The translations under genes and the position numbers were made by a program. From contig OZ037903.1 of the NCBI GenBank assembly GCA_964035575.1, positions 1,203,001 to 1,267,000 of the forward strand: DNA of 64,000 bases. Reading direction: 5' to 3'. The DNA is from Rhynchopus sp. YZ270_cl-10. Taxonomy: Eukaryota; Euglenozoa; Diplonemea; Diplonemida; Diplonemidae. This document shows, piece by piece, positions 43,380 through 52,514 of this stretch (the stretch's first letter is position 1; each line of letters begins with the position of its first letter). Below the pieces are notes generated by a model. The model was given only the letters and a program-made list of their open reading frames with translations. It did not search any database and was not told the DNA's origin.

Positions 43380-44830
43380 TTTGTGACTCAGCACTGAGCT
43401 TGAGTATTGAATTTTTCGATAATTGTTTTAAGATGTGCAAGCACTCGAGGCATAATACTAGTCATTTGACTGTTATTCATCTTCCAACTTTTATTTTTTT
43501 CTCTCTTTTTTTTTTGCAATCACTCTTCGGGTTAGGTGGGAAAGAGTGAAGAAATCTCTTTGAGATCCCTCGTCTTTTGGCAGAGGGGTTTTCTTGGCCA
43601 AAAAAAAATATGCGACACACATTAACGAGCAAAGAGACGGGTATTGCACCGGGCGTACACTGCTTAGTCCTATTGTCTGTAACTACTTAGCAATATGTAA
43701 CTAAACAGAGTGTCTGTCGGAAAATGATAAGGGCATTTACCTCCAGCGAGAGAGATGTTCCTTTGTTTGAAAAACTTAGGGAAAGTAAGTGATGAGTTCC
43801 TTCAAGTTTTTTTTTTAAATCGTTTCTCGTCCCGAAATAATATTATTGTGAGGGGACTGGGTTAACGTTAGCAACCTTTCAGCACTGTTGTTAGACAACC
43901 AACTAGACGGAGGGTCGTCTTGTCAATTTTTTTTTTTTTTTAAATATGAATGTATTTAAATATTTTTCTTCTTCTTTTTAAATATGCGCTATCCCATCCT
44001 GTAGGATCGGTACCGCTCTACGGTGGAAAACGGTCCTGCGAAGAGAGGGGGGTATCCGCGAGAATTAACGAACAAACGATTAAAAAAGCAACAATATCCT
44101 TTTCCCAAGCGGAAATGGGAAAAAAAAAACCTTAATCCCCCTCCCACCCACCCCCTGATTTGGTTTTCTCCTAATCTTTCTTGTTTTTTTATACTTTTTG
44201 CTACTTTTTTTTTATAAGAAAAAGGAAAACTCTTTTTGTTTTAATAAGATACCAAGAGTGGTGGTGTTGTAGCGCATTATTGTTCGAACCCCCTAAAAGC
44301 ACATTTTTTTTTCCTCCCCGATTTTTTGTTTGAACATGACGTGCGTGTCAACGTCGTTTGCCGATAGGTAACAAAAAAAAAAAGCACATTTTTCATTTTT
44401 GTTCTTTTACTTCTGTATTTTTGTGCGGTTCTTGCACGTTCCGTACAAAAGGAAGGGGGGAAAACAAAAACAAAAAAAAGCGCGAATAAAAAACAAAAAA
44501 AAAACACAAAAAAACAATAAACACAAACTGCGCCCCCTCCCACCCCACTATGTTTCCGGGTTTGCCCTCATCACTTCATCTTCCCTCACACAACATCCCC
44601 CCATCCACCTCTCCACAGAGCTCCACTTTCATTCAGATGCAGAAAACATGCGATGTTGATCATTGAGGTGTTCCGTAACGTTTTTCTTGTGCGGTGAGAC
44701 TAACGCACCGTACACACTGTATTCGTCTTTACCAAAAGTTTTTTTTTCCAACGAAACATCTTCATTATACTACTACCCATTTCTCCTTCTCTTTGCGCCT
44801 CTTTTGGGTACCTAACCGAGGCACATAGAG

Positions 44831-47776
44831 ATGAGCTTAGATGAAGGTTCGCTTCTCCTTGCAGACGAGAACAGCGCAGCAGGCGAGAGCGACGCAGACA
44901 GTATTGCAAGCAGTGCGTATGGTGGCGGCTACAACGATGAGGTAGACCGTGTCGACCTGACGGGGCTGGCAGGGCCGTCATCACTGCGCGATAAGTTCGG
45001 CCTTCCGTTCCGTGCGATCACACAACTGAAGAAGATGCAGGTCAAGACCGCACTGAAGGCAGCAGCTGACGCACCACCACCGCCACCACCGCCACAACTC
45101 TCCCCAAAGCAGCCCAAGCCGTCAGACGCTTCCTTCGAATGCGCGGGGTCAAAAGTGGAGTTGTCACCTCGTGGTTTCTCCAGTCCCCGTGCCTTGAAGG
45201 CTGATGAAAGGGAGGATCTGAAGGCAAAGCTGACAGAGCTCACGACACGTCTGGAGGAAGCCACGAAGCGTTCTGCCGAGGAGGAGAAGAAGAAGGAGGC
45301 GATGATCAAGATGATGTTCCACAACAGCTCTGTCGCGAAGAAGAATGAGGAGAAGATTGCGAAGTTGGACGAGGCGATCATCGAGCGGGACAATGCGCTG
45401 TTGGAGAAGACGTCGCAGTACGAGGACGAGAAGCGGCGCCTGGATTCGCACGTCAGCCTTTTAGAGAAGAAGGTGGCGCAGCTGCAGGGGGACGGGAACG
45501 TCTCGACAACCGTCGCAGAGGCGCCGTCCAACATGATAAGCGCAGTCCAACGCAAGAAGAACGCAGACCTGCAGAAGCAGCTCACCGCCATGCAGATAGA
45601 GGCCGCCAAGTACCGTTCGTTGCTTAAGAAGGCAGAAGACAGCGCCTTCGAGAAGGACAGCCTCCTCGCACAGGAGAACGCAGAGAGTGCATCGGCAAGC
45701 CAGGAGGAGAAGGCGATGAACGAGAAGCTTATCACTGACCTGAACAAGGAGAAGGAGGAGTTGGAGGCGCAGAAGGGCATTCTGCTGGGGCAGGTAGCGC
45801 AGGCGAAGTCGGCGGAGAAGAAGCTGCGACATGCGCACACTGCAGACGCGAAGGCGCATGAGGAGCGCCTTGCCAAGACTAAGAGCACGCTAAACGCTGC
45901 GACATCAGAGATCGCAGTGCTGGAGGAGAAGCTGCGCGCCACCACAGACGACCTCAACAGCAAGTTCAGCCTCACAGTCTCTCTGAAGGAGGAGGTCGGC
46001 CGCATCGCAAAGGACGCAGAGGCGAAAAGCACACTCACGAAGGAGCAGAAGCTGCAGCTCGAGCAGCTTGGGGAAGAGGTCTACGGGCTTCGGGGCGACC
46101 TGCAGTCGAAGGAAGACGCCCTCTCGCGTGTCCTCGAGGAGATCAAAGACAAAGACAACGAACTGCAGAAAAAGCGCGACAACATTCTCCACCTCCAAGG
46201 CCAGTGCATTAAACCCGACGAAGCACCTAGCAGAGGTCACGACGAAACGAAGGCTGTGGCGGACCTGAACTCGAAGGTGCGTGTGCTGGAGCTGCAGCTG
46301 CGCCAGTCGGAGGCGGAGAAGAGCAAGCTGCTCACTTTTGTGAACAAAGTGCGTGAGGAGAAGACAGCGGCAGAACAGAACGCCGCACCTGCCCCAGAAC
46401 CGCTCGTGGAGGAGGTCGTCAAGGTGGAGTACCGTGAGGACCCCGAGGCTGCGGGCAAGGCAAAGGAGCTGTGCTCGTCCATCATGCAGTGGGTCATCCG
46501 CACGTCCACCACTCTCAACCCTCACCTCACAGATCCACTTGACCTGCCGGACCCCGAAGAGGACGAAAACGTGATGGCGCATCTCGCAACTATCCTCGAG
46601 GCCATCACCGGCATGTGTGAGTTGCTCCTGGCCAAGCCGGGTGGCAGCAAGAAGGCAACCGTCATGTCGCGCATCACAGACTACACGGGAAACCCGGTAC
46701 CGCCGTTCATGGCACGCATGATGATGTGGCAGAAGAAGCTGCACAGCCAATGGGAGGCACGCAAGGAGGCTGTCATGGTCGAGGAGCGTCTCAAGCTGGA
46801 ACGTGTCATCCTCAACCAGGGTCGTCTTGTGGGCGAGGACGACAATGCGGCGGAGACATTCCTCCCGTTTGGGTCGAAGAGCACATCTGCGCTGGTGCAC
46901 ACCAACCAGAAACCGAACTTCTCAAAGAACTACAAATTCCACAGAGTCGACCCAGAGATGAACATGTCTGCCGAGACACACTACCACCCACAGGACACAC
47001 AGCAGCAACTGTTTGCAACGACGTCACCACGGGCTACATCCCCGAAGTGGAGCCGCGCTGCGCAGTGTCCGCTGTGTGGGGTGCAGAGGGAACGGTCGCC
47101 ACCAACCATCAACGGCAGCCAGAACCAACAGCGTGCGGACAGTGCACAGGGACAGGGGGTAGCGCATGTCAAGGCAGGGCAGGGGAGCTCGGTCCGGCAG
47201 ACGTCTGACTGGCTTCTGCCGCAGGGTGTGAAGTCGCTGCAGGCGTCGATTGACGCGGCGCAGGTGGCTGCGGCTGGTGTGCCACAGATCCCTGCACTGG
47301 ACGTTGTGAAGGGGCGTACTGCAGACAAGCAGGACAAGCCGCGACCACACCAGGCGGACCACACGTTGAACAAATCGCACGTGAACACAATACCGTACAA
47401 GTGGCAGCGCAGCGAGAAGAAGCCGGACAGCGAGCTCTACGTTGCGCGCGAGCCAATAAAGAAGCAGAGCGTTCCTGATCCAGTGAGGCGTGCGTCGTCG
47501 CCCAGTCGCGAGGCTGCAAAGAAGATGGCGGAGCTGCAGCGCAGCAGTGCCCTGCGCTGCATTGTGGAGGCACAGGAAGAGGTCACACAGCGCAACAAGT
47601 TGGCGGGCTTCTCGCTCGCGGAGGAGCAACGCAAGATGGTGCGCTCTGTGTCGCAGACGAACGCAGGCAAAGGCAAGTCCGTGCGGGGCCTGCCACCCCT
47701 AGCAGACATTTCCATGCGCGACGTAGACATGATGCTCTCGTCCATCGAAAAGCACCGCACACTCACAACAATGTGA
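44831..47776 (+). CDS. Long coiled-coil protein, unknown family
   Basis: ATG 44831 (MSLDEGSLLLADE) gives 981 residues. The N-terminus is acidic, with a Pro run at ~80-88. Residues ~124-527 form heptad-rich coiled coil (dense Lys/Glu/Ala/Leu, no Pro). A compact, mostly helical region follows (~534-660, ELCSSIMQWVIRTSTTLNP ... TGNPVPPFMARMMMWQKKL) that looks conserved but that I cannot name. Next come KFHRVDPEMN (~700), a Cys pair CPLCGVQRE (~746) and a basic, Ser-rich tail ending near SIEKHRTLTTM. Dimeric cytoskeletal or basal-body scaffolds often look like this; given the CEP164-like neighbour that is plausible but unproven. Confidence 0.85.
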   Translation: MSLDEGSLLLADENSAAGESDADSIASSAYGGGYNDEVDRVDLTGLAGPSSLRDKFGLPFRAITQLKKMQVKTALKAAADAPPPPPPPQLSPKQPKPSDASFECAGSKVELSPRGFSSPRALKADEREDLKAKLTELTTRLEEATKRSAEEEKKKEAMIKMMFHNSSVAKKNEEKIAKLDEAIIERDNALLEKTSQYEDEKRRLDSHVSLLEKKVAQLQGDGNVSTTVAEAPSNMISAVQRKKNADLQKQLTAMQIEAAKYRSLLKKAEDSAFEKDSLLAQENAESASASQEEKAMNEKLITDLNKEKEELEAQKGILLGQVAQAKSAEKKLRHAHTADAKAHEERLAKTKSTLNAATSEIAVLEEKLRATTDDLNSKFSLTVSLKEEVGRIAKDAEAKSTLTKEQKLQLEQLGEEVYGLRGDLQSKEDALSRVLEEIKDKDNELQKKRDNILHLQGQCIKPDEAPSRGHDETKAVADLNSKVRVLELQLRQSEAEKSKLLTFVNKVREEKTAAEQNAAPAPEPLVEEVVKVEYREDPEAAGKAKELCSSIMQWVIRTSTTLNPHLTDPLDLPDPEEDENVMAHLATILEAITGMCELLLAKPGGSKKATVMSRITDYTGNPVPPFMARMMMWQKKLHSQWEARKEAVMVEERLKLERVILNQGRLVGEDDNAAETFLPFGSKSTSALVHTNQKPNFSKNYKFHRVDPEMNMSAETHYHPQDTQQQLFATTSPRATSPKWSRAAQCPLCGVQRERSPPTINGSQNQQRADSAQGQGVAHVKAGQGSSVRQTSDWLLPQGVKSLQASIDAAQVAAAGVPQIPALDVVKGRTADKQDKPRPHQADHTLNKSHVNTIPYKWQRSEKKPDSELYVAREPIKKQSVPDPVRRASSPSREAAKKMAELQRSSALRCIVEAQEEVTQRNKLAGFSLAEEQRKMVRSVSQTNAGKGKSVRGLPPLADISMRDVDMMLSSIEKHRTLTTM

Positions 47777-48177
47777 ACCTTTCCCCCTGTTTCCATGTTG
47801 TTCGTTTTGTTGAAAAATCTGCTGTTTTTGTATTTCAAAAAACAAAAAAAGAAATCAAGACGTTTGGCTTTCTAGCCACAATATTTTACCACCTTTTTAT
47901 TGCGAAATTTTTGTATCAGGTATTCCTACACTGATAGCAGCACCATTTATTTGCCCAGTCAGACCATCCCTCCCCCCCCTTTTTTAGGTACACTGTCAGA
48001 GGTCCTGGTATTTCCTTCGAGTTACATTTTTTTCACTGGATTTCATTGGAAGGGCAGTCTCCCGTGTTATTCGCAATGATCCGGGGTTCGATAACCGGCG
48101 AAGTGCCCACCTGCGTCCCAGAGTAACCCAATATTTTTACACCAGGTACACAGGGGACGGGGACAAACGAAGGAGAA
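47777..48177. other. Intergenic region with a tRNA-like T-arm sequence
   Basis: No gene. At 48053-48108 GGGCA pairs with TGCCC across a segment holding CCGGGGTTCGATAACCGG, which resembles a tRNA T-arm. No D-arm, anticodon arm or 7-bp acceptor can be drawn, so I do not call a tRNA. CACCTGCGTCCCAGAG follows, as in the hairpin element at 12154. Confidence 0.4.
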
Positions 48178-48555
48178 ATGTCGTATGGGAACGAGCTGCA
48201 GCGGATGCGCACACCCCCTGACCAGGCGTGCTCGGGGGAGAGGGAGTGTGCGAAGGACATTTACTTGGCGGCGATAGAGGGGGACATTGAGTGCATCCAG
48301 ACGAACGTGGACCTGGGGATTGATGTGAATGCGTTGGGGAAGCCGTCGAAGATCTGGGGCTACCGCTTTGAGAAGAGCAGCAGCTTCCGCGCAGCACCGC
48401 TGCACTTCGCCGCCTCGTACAACCGCCTCCTCGCAGTCGACCTCCTCCTCAAGAACGGTGCAGACGCGAGCGTCAAATCCTGCTCCGGGCTCACAGCGCG
48501 TGACTACGCACAGCTCCGCGGATACGACGACATCAACGCACTCCTGGAGGGGTGA
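48178..48555 (+). CDS. Small ankyrin-repeat protein
   Basis: ATG 48178 (MSYGNELQRMRT) gives 125 residues. About three ankyrin repeats are visible: DIYLAAIEGDIECIQTNVDL / GIDVNAL (~28-53), then APLHFAASYNRLLAVDLLLK NGAD (~73-97), then SGLTARDYAQLRGYDDINAL (~103-122). The consensus TPLHxAA and LLxxGAD elements are kept. A 15-20-residue insertion breaks the first repeat. Ankyrin repeats mediate protein binding; no partner is evident. The codon use matches the other genes. Confidence 0.85.
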   Translation: MSYGNELQRMRTPPDQACSGERECAKDIYLAAIEGDIECIQTNVDLGIDVNALGKPSKIWGYRFEKSSSFRAAPLHFAASYNRLLAVDLLLKNGADASVKSCSGLTARDYAQLRGYDDINALLEG

Positions 48556-48726
48556 TATTTTGTGTTTGTATTGTTCTAAAACAACTAAAACTTATATTTT
48601 TCGCAAGTCGTTTTCTATTTTGAATTTGTCTGAGAACTGTGTGGAACACCCAATGTCAACGGCTTCCTGTGTGTGCACAACCACTAGAGGCATTGTATTT
48701 CGTGTTTTCAACTTACCTTCCTTCAC

Positions 48727-48956
48727 CCCCCTGTAAGGGCAACCGTAGGTGAAGTAAGGTATAGTATTGAAATCGATGTGGGGGGGGAGTAAAGGGTCAA
48801 TTTTACAAAACCAGATTTTGAGGAAAATTTTAGCCGAAAATGGGCCCCACGTATAAGCAACCGGGCTCATATTTCTCAAAATTTAAGTGGTCAAAAAATT
48901 GTCCAATTTTCGAGATTGACCCCACCACTGCACGGGCGGATCCCAAAAATGCAAAT
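48727..48956 (+). repeat. Dispersed ~215-bp repeat core, copy 2
   Basis: Matches 1760-1975 in order and orientation, with scattered substitutions and small indels. Unlike copy 1 it is not surrounded by ATGTAAATA clusters or inverted ends. Confidence 0.8.
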
Positions 48957-49195
48957 AAGGACCCTTTTTAATTTGTTCTCTTGAAATGTGTAATTTCATG
49001 TTTTCGCGAAAAAAATAACAACTGATCCTACAAGGGTTGAAGGAAGGTGGTTGAAAACAACAATAACAACAAGGACAAGTGATTGCTAAGAAAAAAGCGG
49101 GTGTGCTGTGGAAAACTCCGCGCGATTTTCGAAACCACCGTAGCATCCTGGCGATTTGCTGGTGTGATCGATGTGTTGTAGTCTGTGCATTCTGT

Positions 49196-49342
49196 GTTCC
49201 TTCCGCACTGCTCCAACGACGACTACAATGTGGGGAGCCTGTGGACAAAAACGAGCTGGACCACGCCGAGCCGGCCGAGCGGGCGTCCAACAACGCTATC
49301 GAGCAGATGGTGCTGGACGAAGAGGACAGCCCCCCTTCTTGA
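49196..49342 (+). pseudogene. GC-rich coding-like fragment, possible gene remnant or exon
   Basis: One frame reads CGEPVDKNELDHAEPAERAS then NNAIEQMVLDEEDSPPS and stops at 49340-49342. It has the GC-rich, acidic character of real genes here, in the midst of T-rich DNA. No in-frame ATG lies far enough upstream to make a full gene. It may be the last exon of a short gene or a decayed duplicate; I recognise no family. Confidence 0.3.
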
Positions 49343-49523
49343 ACGTTTCAGATGCTGGCGTCCCAGTGGGTCTGGCAGTGTACGAAGAGCGTTAGCATAC
49401 CTGCAGAAGAGCAGAATGCTGGGCTTATTGTAGATTATTTCTACAGGATGGAGTTCCACATCACACCCCGTTTTTTTTCCGATAGCAATTACTTGTTTTC
49501 TTTGGGGAGTTTTTTTAACAAAA

Positions 49524-49556
49524 AGACTAAGCACGTGAGGCTTAGGTTCATCTTAT
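49524..49556 (+). other. Small hairpin element, CTAAGC class
   Basis: GACTAAGCACGTGAGGCTTA then GGTTCATCTTATAAAC. Arms CTAAGC/GCTTAG; loop ACGTGAG; tail TTCATCTTA. It lies ~255 bp ahead of the receptor gene. Confidence 0.65.
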
Positions 49557-49811
49557 AAACTTTTCTTTTTTTTTTTTTTGCACTTTTTGTATACGAGATG
49601 ACCTTTCCCCTTTTTTCTCGCAAGATGAATTCTCATTTATTTTACCCTTCCCCCGACTGCACCGTTTCTTCCGAAACCTTTCAGCAGGGATACACGAACA
49701 TTAAGCATAGGGTGGCTGAAAGGAAAGTAAATCAGAACACACTACGCGCTATTTTTTTTATGTATACGAACCCCTTCACTCTTTGCCACCCCCATCCCAC
49801 CAAAAGGAACA

Positions 49812-52514
49812 ATGTTACACACTTTATTGCTTTGTACATGCCTTGCAGCGCCCCTTCGTTTGGGGGTACTGTTCCACCCTTCTGAGCATCATTCGTATGA
49901 GAATATCGTCCAGATTGCCATAAACGACTTTTCGTCGCAGCACCAGATCCCTGCGGCGGATAGACCGGTGGTGGTGCACCCGAAGTCGAGGACCTCGCAG
50001 GACGCGCTGAACGACGCATTCACCTCCATGTGCTCTCTGCTGGAGCAGGGCGTGCACTCTATTATGGGCCCGCTCGACTCGCAGGAGTGTCTTCTTCTTT
50101 CCCCTGTGCTGTCGTGGCATCAAATGCCACACGTGAGTCCCCTGGCCGAAGCCACGGAACTGGACCAACGTTCGCTGTACCCGTACTTCCGCAGAACCGC
50201 GCCCTCCGTTGTCTCACAGGCCATCGGGATGGTTGGCATCGTGGAGTCCCTCGGGTATTCAAAGATGGGCGTGCTGTACGAATCTGCCAGTGCCTATGCG
50301 TCGTCCCTGATGCACGCAGTGACGGACAACTTCGTGGAGCGTGGCGGGCACATCATGCACGTCGAGTCTATCCCCTACGACAACGGCCTCATCACCGACG
50401 CTGCCTTGGAAGGTGTCATCGGACGACTGCGTTCACATTATGTCCAGATCATCTGCCTCCTCGGTCGCCCAGGGATGATTGAACGTGTTCTCAAGCAGGC
50501 GCAGAACTCAACCGTTGCAGGCATCCCTGTCTTCGGAAGGGGGCATCTTTGGATCACCTCCGAAGACTCAGAGGAGATGTTTGCACACTCAGGGCACTAC
50601 GGTCAGACCTACGAGCGGATGACGCTAGAGGGTCTAGTGTACGTCCAGCTCAAACACCTAGTAAGCCCAGCATCACACTCACTCGCAAAGGGTCTCGGTG
50701 TCGCAGACGACATACCCACAATGCACGAGAGGTCCATCTACGACGCGTCCCACTCCCTTCTCACGAACCTGTACGAACACGCGAAGGCGAAGGGGGTGTC
50801 ATTGGCAAGTCTCCCGTCTTACTCGCCTGCGTTGTGCCACCACCCCAATGGCAACCCGTACTCCTTGGGACCCGAGCTTCTCGCGGGTTTGGATACCATT
50901 CATGAAGACGGTGCGCTCAATGTGGTGAACTTCACCAAGTCCGCAGCAGATTCGAAGTATGATGTGGTAAACGTGAACATTTCGGGCGGGCTTGAAGTTT
51001 TCGATGGCACCAACCCACTGGTGTTCCCAGGTGGAGGTGCAAAGCCCTCAGAAGTAGACTTGTTCAGAGGCAGGGTCCTTGACGTTCTGCTGGTGGAGGA
51101 CCCGCCGTACATCGAAAAGAATGCCCACACAGGACACCTAGAAGGGCTGTTCATAGACTTTCTTGGGGGCACAGATTTCTACATCGGTCTGGAGAAGACG
51201 TTTGATTTCACTGTGATCACGACCGTCATGCACGGACACTGGTCACAGGCACTGGACCAAATGACGGACAGCAAAAACACTCTGGACATATTGATTGCAG
51301 ACACCGTCATCACTTCTGAACGTGAGAAGACGCTCGACTTCACGCAGCCCATCTTCGACACCCACACCGTGCTCCTTGTCCGCAAGCCCACCGTCGCCCC
51401 CGTCTCCATGTGGAGGTTCAAGCTCCCCTTCACAGGAGACCTCTGGGGGCTCATTACATTGACGATTCTGATCGTTGGTGCTTCCTTCTTCATCATCGAG
51501 CGTGGGCAAAACGAGTACATCATGGCACCAGATGCGGAAGGAAACCGTCTGCTTGCAAACGCCAAAGGGCTCGAAAGCAGCATCTGGATGTCTTTTTCTA
51601 GCATCCTGATGAACAACGATGGTGCGCCAGTCACAAGTGCAGGGAGAGTGTTGTGTTGTGGGGTCTTTTTTACTTCACTCTGTCTTGTTACGACATACAC
51701 CGCACAGCTAACGGTGTTTCTGCTCCAACAGGACAGTATTTGGCAGGTGAAAAATGTTATGGATTTTTACCCTGGGACTGGCTCCAAATTCATGAGACAG
51801 CTTGCCGTGGCTGACGAAACGATGGAGTCTCGCTGGGTCTGCGGGCAATGCCATTGTTGCAACGCAAGCACTTCGGTGCACCATGACAGGGGTCTGTACC
51901 AAGAGCCACTCTTCACAGTTGACCACGAGACGGCAGTGCACAGATTGTTAACACCGTGCGCCGCTACAGACAAAGACTGTGTCCTCGGAATCCTGCTAGA
52001 AGCCAACCTCGCAAAGCATTTGGTAGGGAAGCACTGTGACCTCGTTATACACCCGAACGGAGGTGGCTCCACAAGCGTTCTCCACCTCTACGGCTTGGGG
52101 TTTGCACTGAAAAAGTTTTCACCATTCACGAATGCCATCTCAGAGGAGATTCTCAGGCTCAAGGAAAACGGGATACTGCACCAGATGAAACAAAAGTGGG
52201 TGAACGGTCACTGCCCCGCTTTTGTTGCCTCGCAGTCTGCAGTCAGCTCTGGTATCAAAGACTTTGCAGGTGTCTTTATTATTTTGGCTTGCTTTGTTGG
52301 CTTTTCTCTGTTGCTCAAGGCCTTCTCTTTTCTGGTGGAACTTAAAACAGCGGACGGTCGCACTCACCCAGACATACAAGACACAGAGAGCGAGGTCAGC
52401 AAGGACTCGAAGGAAAGGCGGAAGGACGACGTTGAAAACACTCAGACGGGGAATGCAACTGACGTCCTGTCGGAAATAGAGAGGTCCCTGCAAAAGCTCC
52501 GCAAACAGCTGTAG
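49812..52514 (+). CDS. Ionotropic glutamate receptor-like ligand-gated channel
   Basis: ATG 49812 (MLHTLLLCTCLAAP) gives 900 residues, the usual length of animal iGluR subunits. A short signal peptide (~1-13) leads into a periplasmic-binding-like amino-terminal domain (~15-400, with GPLDSQECLLLSPVLSWHQM). The bilobed ligand domain is split by the pore: S1 holds TSEREKTLDFTQPIFDTHT with R504 where iGluRs bind the alpha-carboxyl; M1 ~544-562 (LWGLITLTILIVGASFFII); pore loop ~587-605; M3 ~610-638 ending TYTAQLTVFL, matching the SYTANLAAF gate; S2; M4 ~819-842; and a charged cytoplasmic tail. It should be a tetrameric plasma-membrane cation channel. The ligand cannot be told. The gate motif differs at Ser-to-Thr and Asn-to-Gln. 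Confidence 0.92.
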   Translation: MLHTLLLCTCLAAPLRLGVLFHPSEHHSYENIVQIAINDFSSQHQIPAADRPVVVHPKSRTSQDALNDAFTSMCSLLEQGVHSIMGPLDSQECLLLSPVLSWHQMPHVSPLAEATELDQRSLYPYFRRTAPSVVSQAIGMVGIVESLGYSKMGVLYESASAYASSLMHAVTDNFVERGGHIMHVESIPYDNGLITDAALEGVIGRLRSHYVQIICLLGRPGMIERVLKQAQNSTVAGIPVFGRGHLWITSEDSEEMFAHSGHYGQTYERMTLEGLVYVQLKHLVSPASHSLAKGLGVADDIPTMHERSIYDASHSLLTNLYEHAKAKGVSLASLPSYSPALCHHPNGNPYSLGPELLAGLDTIHEDGALNVVNFTKSAADSKYDVVNVNISGGLEVFDGTNPLVFPGGGAKPSEVDLFRGRVLDVLLVEDPPYIEKNAHTGHLEGLFIDFLGGTDFYIGLEKTFDFTVITTVMHGHWSQALDQMTDSKNTLDILIADTVITSEREKTLDFTQPIFDTHTVLLVRKPTVAPVSMWRFKLPFTGDLWGLITLTILIVGASFFIIERGQNEYIMAPDAEGNRLLANAKGLESSIWMSFSSILMNNDGAPVTSAGRVLCCGVFFTSLCLVTTYTAQLTVFLLQQDSIWQVKNVMDFYPGTGSKFMRQLAVADETMESRWVCGQCHCCNASTSVHHDRGLYQEPLFTVDHETAVHRLLTPCAATDKDCVLGILLEANLAKHLVGKHCDLVIHPNGGGSTSVLHLYGLGFALKKFSPFTNAISEEILRLKENGILHQMKQKWVNGHCPAFVASQSAVSSGIKDFAGVFIILACFVGFSLLLKAFSFLVELKTADGRTHPDIQDTESEVSKDSKERRKDDVENTQTGNATDVLSEIERSLQKLRKQL

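Larger units (their letters stand above)
29662..44830. other. 15-kb gene-free region rich in small mobile elements and hairpins
   Basis: No frame here has the GC-rich codon use of the flanking genes. It holds TSD-bounded insertions (30322, 34485, 35537, 41390, 43081), a foldback element (30775-32033), retroposon pieces (30476, 38641, 41322), and at least fifteen small + strand hairpins, set in T-rich DNA with homopolymer runs up to ~36 nt (32040, 32410, 43032). RNA genes may be hidden here, but none could be identified. Confidence 0.6.
48556..49811. other. Intergenic region with dispersed repeat and a GC-rich fragment
   Basis: It contains the second copy of the 215-bp core (48727-48956), a GC-rich coding-like fragment (49196-49342), a CTAAGC-class hairpin (49524-49556) and a pyrimidine-rich leader with AAAAG shortly before the receptor ATG. 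Confidence 0.55.

Noticed and set aside
44929-46900. Minus-strand frames rich in Ser/Phe or Leu/Arg
   Set aside because: Antisense of coiled-coil codons (Lys/Glu-rich), a well-known artefact.
48053-48108. tRNA gene
   Set aside because: Only a T-arm-like piece and a 5-bp outer pairing; no D-arm, anticodon arm or full acceptor stem.
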